Below, in pieces: positions 12,898 to 12,996 of a DNA stretch of 12,996 bases (position 1 is the first letter of the stretch; each line of letters begins with the position of its first letter). A program made the position numbers and the translations under genes. The DNA is from an uncultured Bacilli bacterium (GTDB lineage Bacteria > Bacillota_I > Bacilli_A > RF39 > UBA660), in NCBI GenBank assembly GCA_947623845.1, contig CANQHM010000034.1:1-12996 (forward strand), read 5' to 3'. The notes under the pieces are model-generated. The model worked only from the letters and a program-made list of their open reading frames with translations, had not been told where the DNA came from and did not search any database.

Positions 12898-12996
12898 TTA
12901 CTTTTTCCTAGGCATAGCTTTTACATAGATGTCAACATATTTAATTTTTTCATAGTTTATTATAATATCTTTTTTGATTTTTTCAACTAATTTATT
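12898..12996 (-). CDS. C-terminal fragment of an unidentified gene (runs off right edge)
   Basis: The last 32 codons of a minus-strand frame are open from the window edge to the TAA at 12900-12898. The peptide is NKLVEKIKKDIII, NYEKIKYVDIYV, KAMPRKK: a charged helix then a hydrophobic strand and a basic end. It is 25 nt upstream of the paralogue pair, in the same direction and with similar codon use, so it probably belongs to the same operon. The fragment is too short to assign to a family. Confidence 0.5.
   Translation of the reverse strand, partial: NKLVEKIKKDIIINYEKIKYVDIYVKAMPRKK

Noticed and set aside
1..12996. CRISPR array, tRNA, rRNA or complete insertion sequence
   Set aside because: No regularly spaced repeats, cloverleaf, rRNA-like tract or full-length transposase with terminal repeats was seen by eye.

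Overview
The window is AT-rich, tightly packed bacterial chromosome from a Gram-positive, low-GC lineage. Supporting signs are strong AGGAGG-type ribosome binding sites, TTGACA/TATAAT and TGnTATAAT promoters, and the gene set cdaA-cdaR, yerB (DUF3048), rnr-smpB, secG, rpmF-yceD, tmcAL and mutM. TGG encodes Trp and TGA is used as a stop at 4367-4369, so the code is standard and not that of Mycoplasma. Together with the large exported-protein style at 449-1723, an uncultured gut Bacillota near the Bacilli/Mollicutes border is my best inference. The species cannot be named from this sequence alone.

Layout. 1-245 (-): N-terminal part of a PD-(D/E)XK (Rpn-like) nuclease/transposase-type gene that runs off the left edge. 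246-448: a cluster of overlapping inverted repeats. 449-2076: an accessory-looking divergent pair, a membrane-anchored cysteine-paired surface protein (-) and a 77-residue XRE regulator (+). Two related palindromes lie in the shared promoter region, one of them exactly in the -35/-10 spacer. 2119-4309 (-): c-di-AMP synthase cdaA and its regulator cdaR, translationally coupled, with their own promoter. 4367-5811 (-): a membrane-anchored DUF3048 protein followed by a small one-TM protein with a low-complexity tail. 5899-8431 (-): rnr-smpB, the RNA quality-control and trans-translation pair, overlapping. 8512-8886 (-): a solitary type IV pilin-like protein. 8939-9154 (-): secG. 9219-9914 (-): yceD-rpmF. 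10021-11118 (+): tmcAL. 11125-12996 (-): the end of an unidentified gene, two tandem paralogues of a family I do not recognise, then mutM.

Most of the window is housekeeping: signalling by c-di-AMP, mRNA decay and ribosome rescue, protein export, ribosomal protein synthesis, tRNA(Met) acetylation and oxidative DNA repair. Intergenic space is minimal. Several intrinsic terminators start at or inside the stop codon, and one promoter has its -35 element in the loop of the preceding terminator. The parts that deserve a second look are the twin-palindrome divergent switch (1724-1842), the 338-432 hairpin cluster, the tandem paralogue pair before mutM, the solitary pseudopilin, and the N-terminally extended L32. 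I did not find a CRISPR array, rRNA, tRNA or complete insertion sequence.
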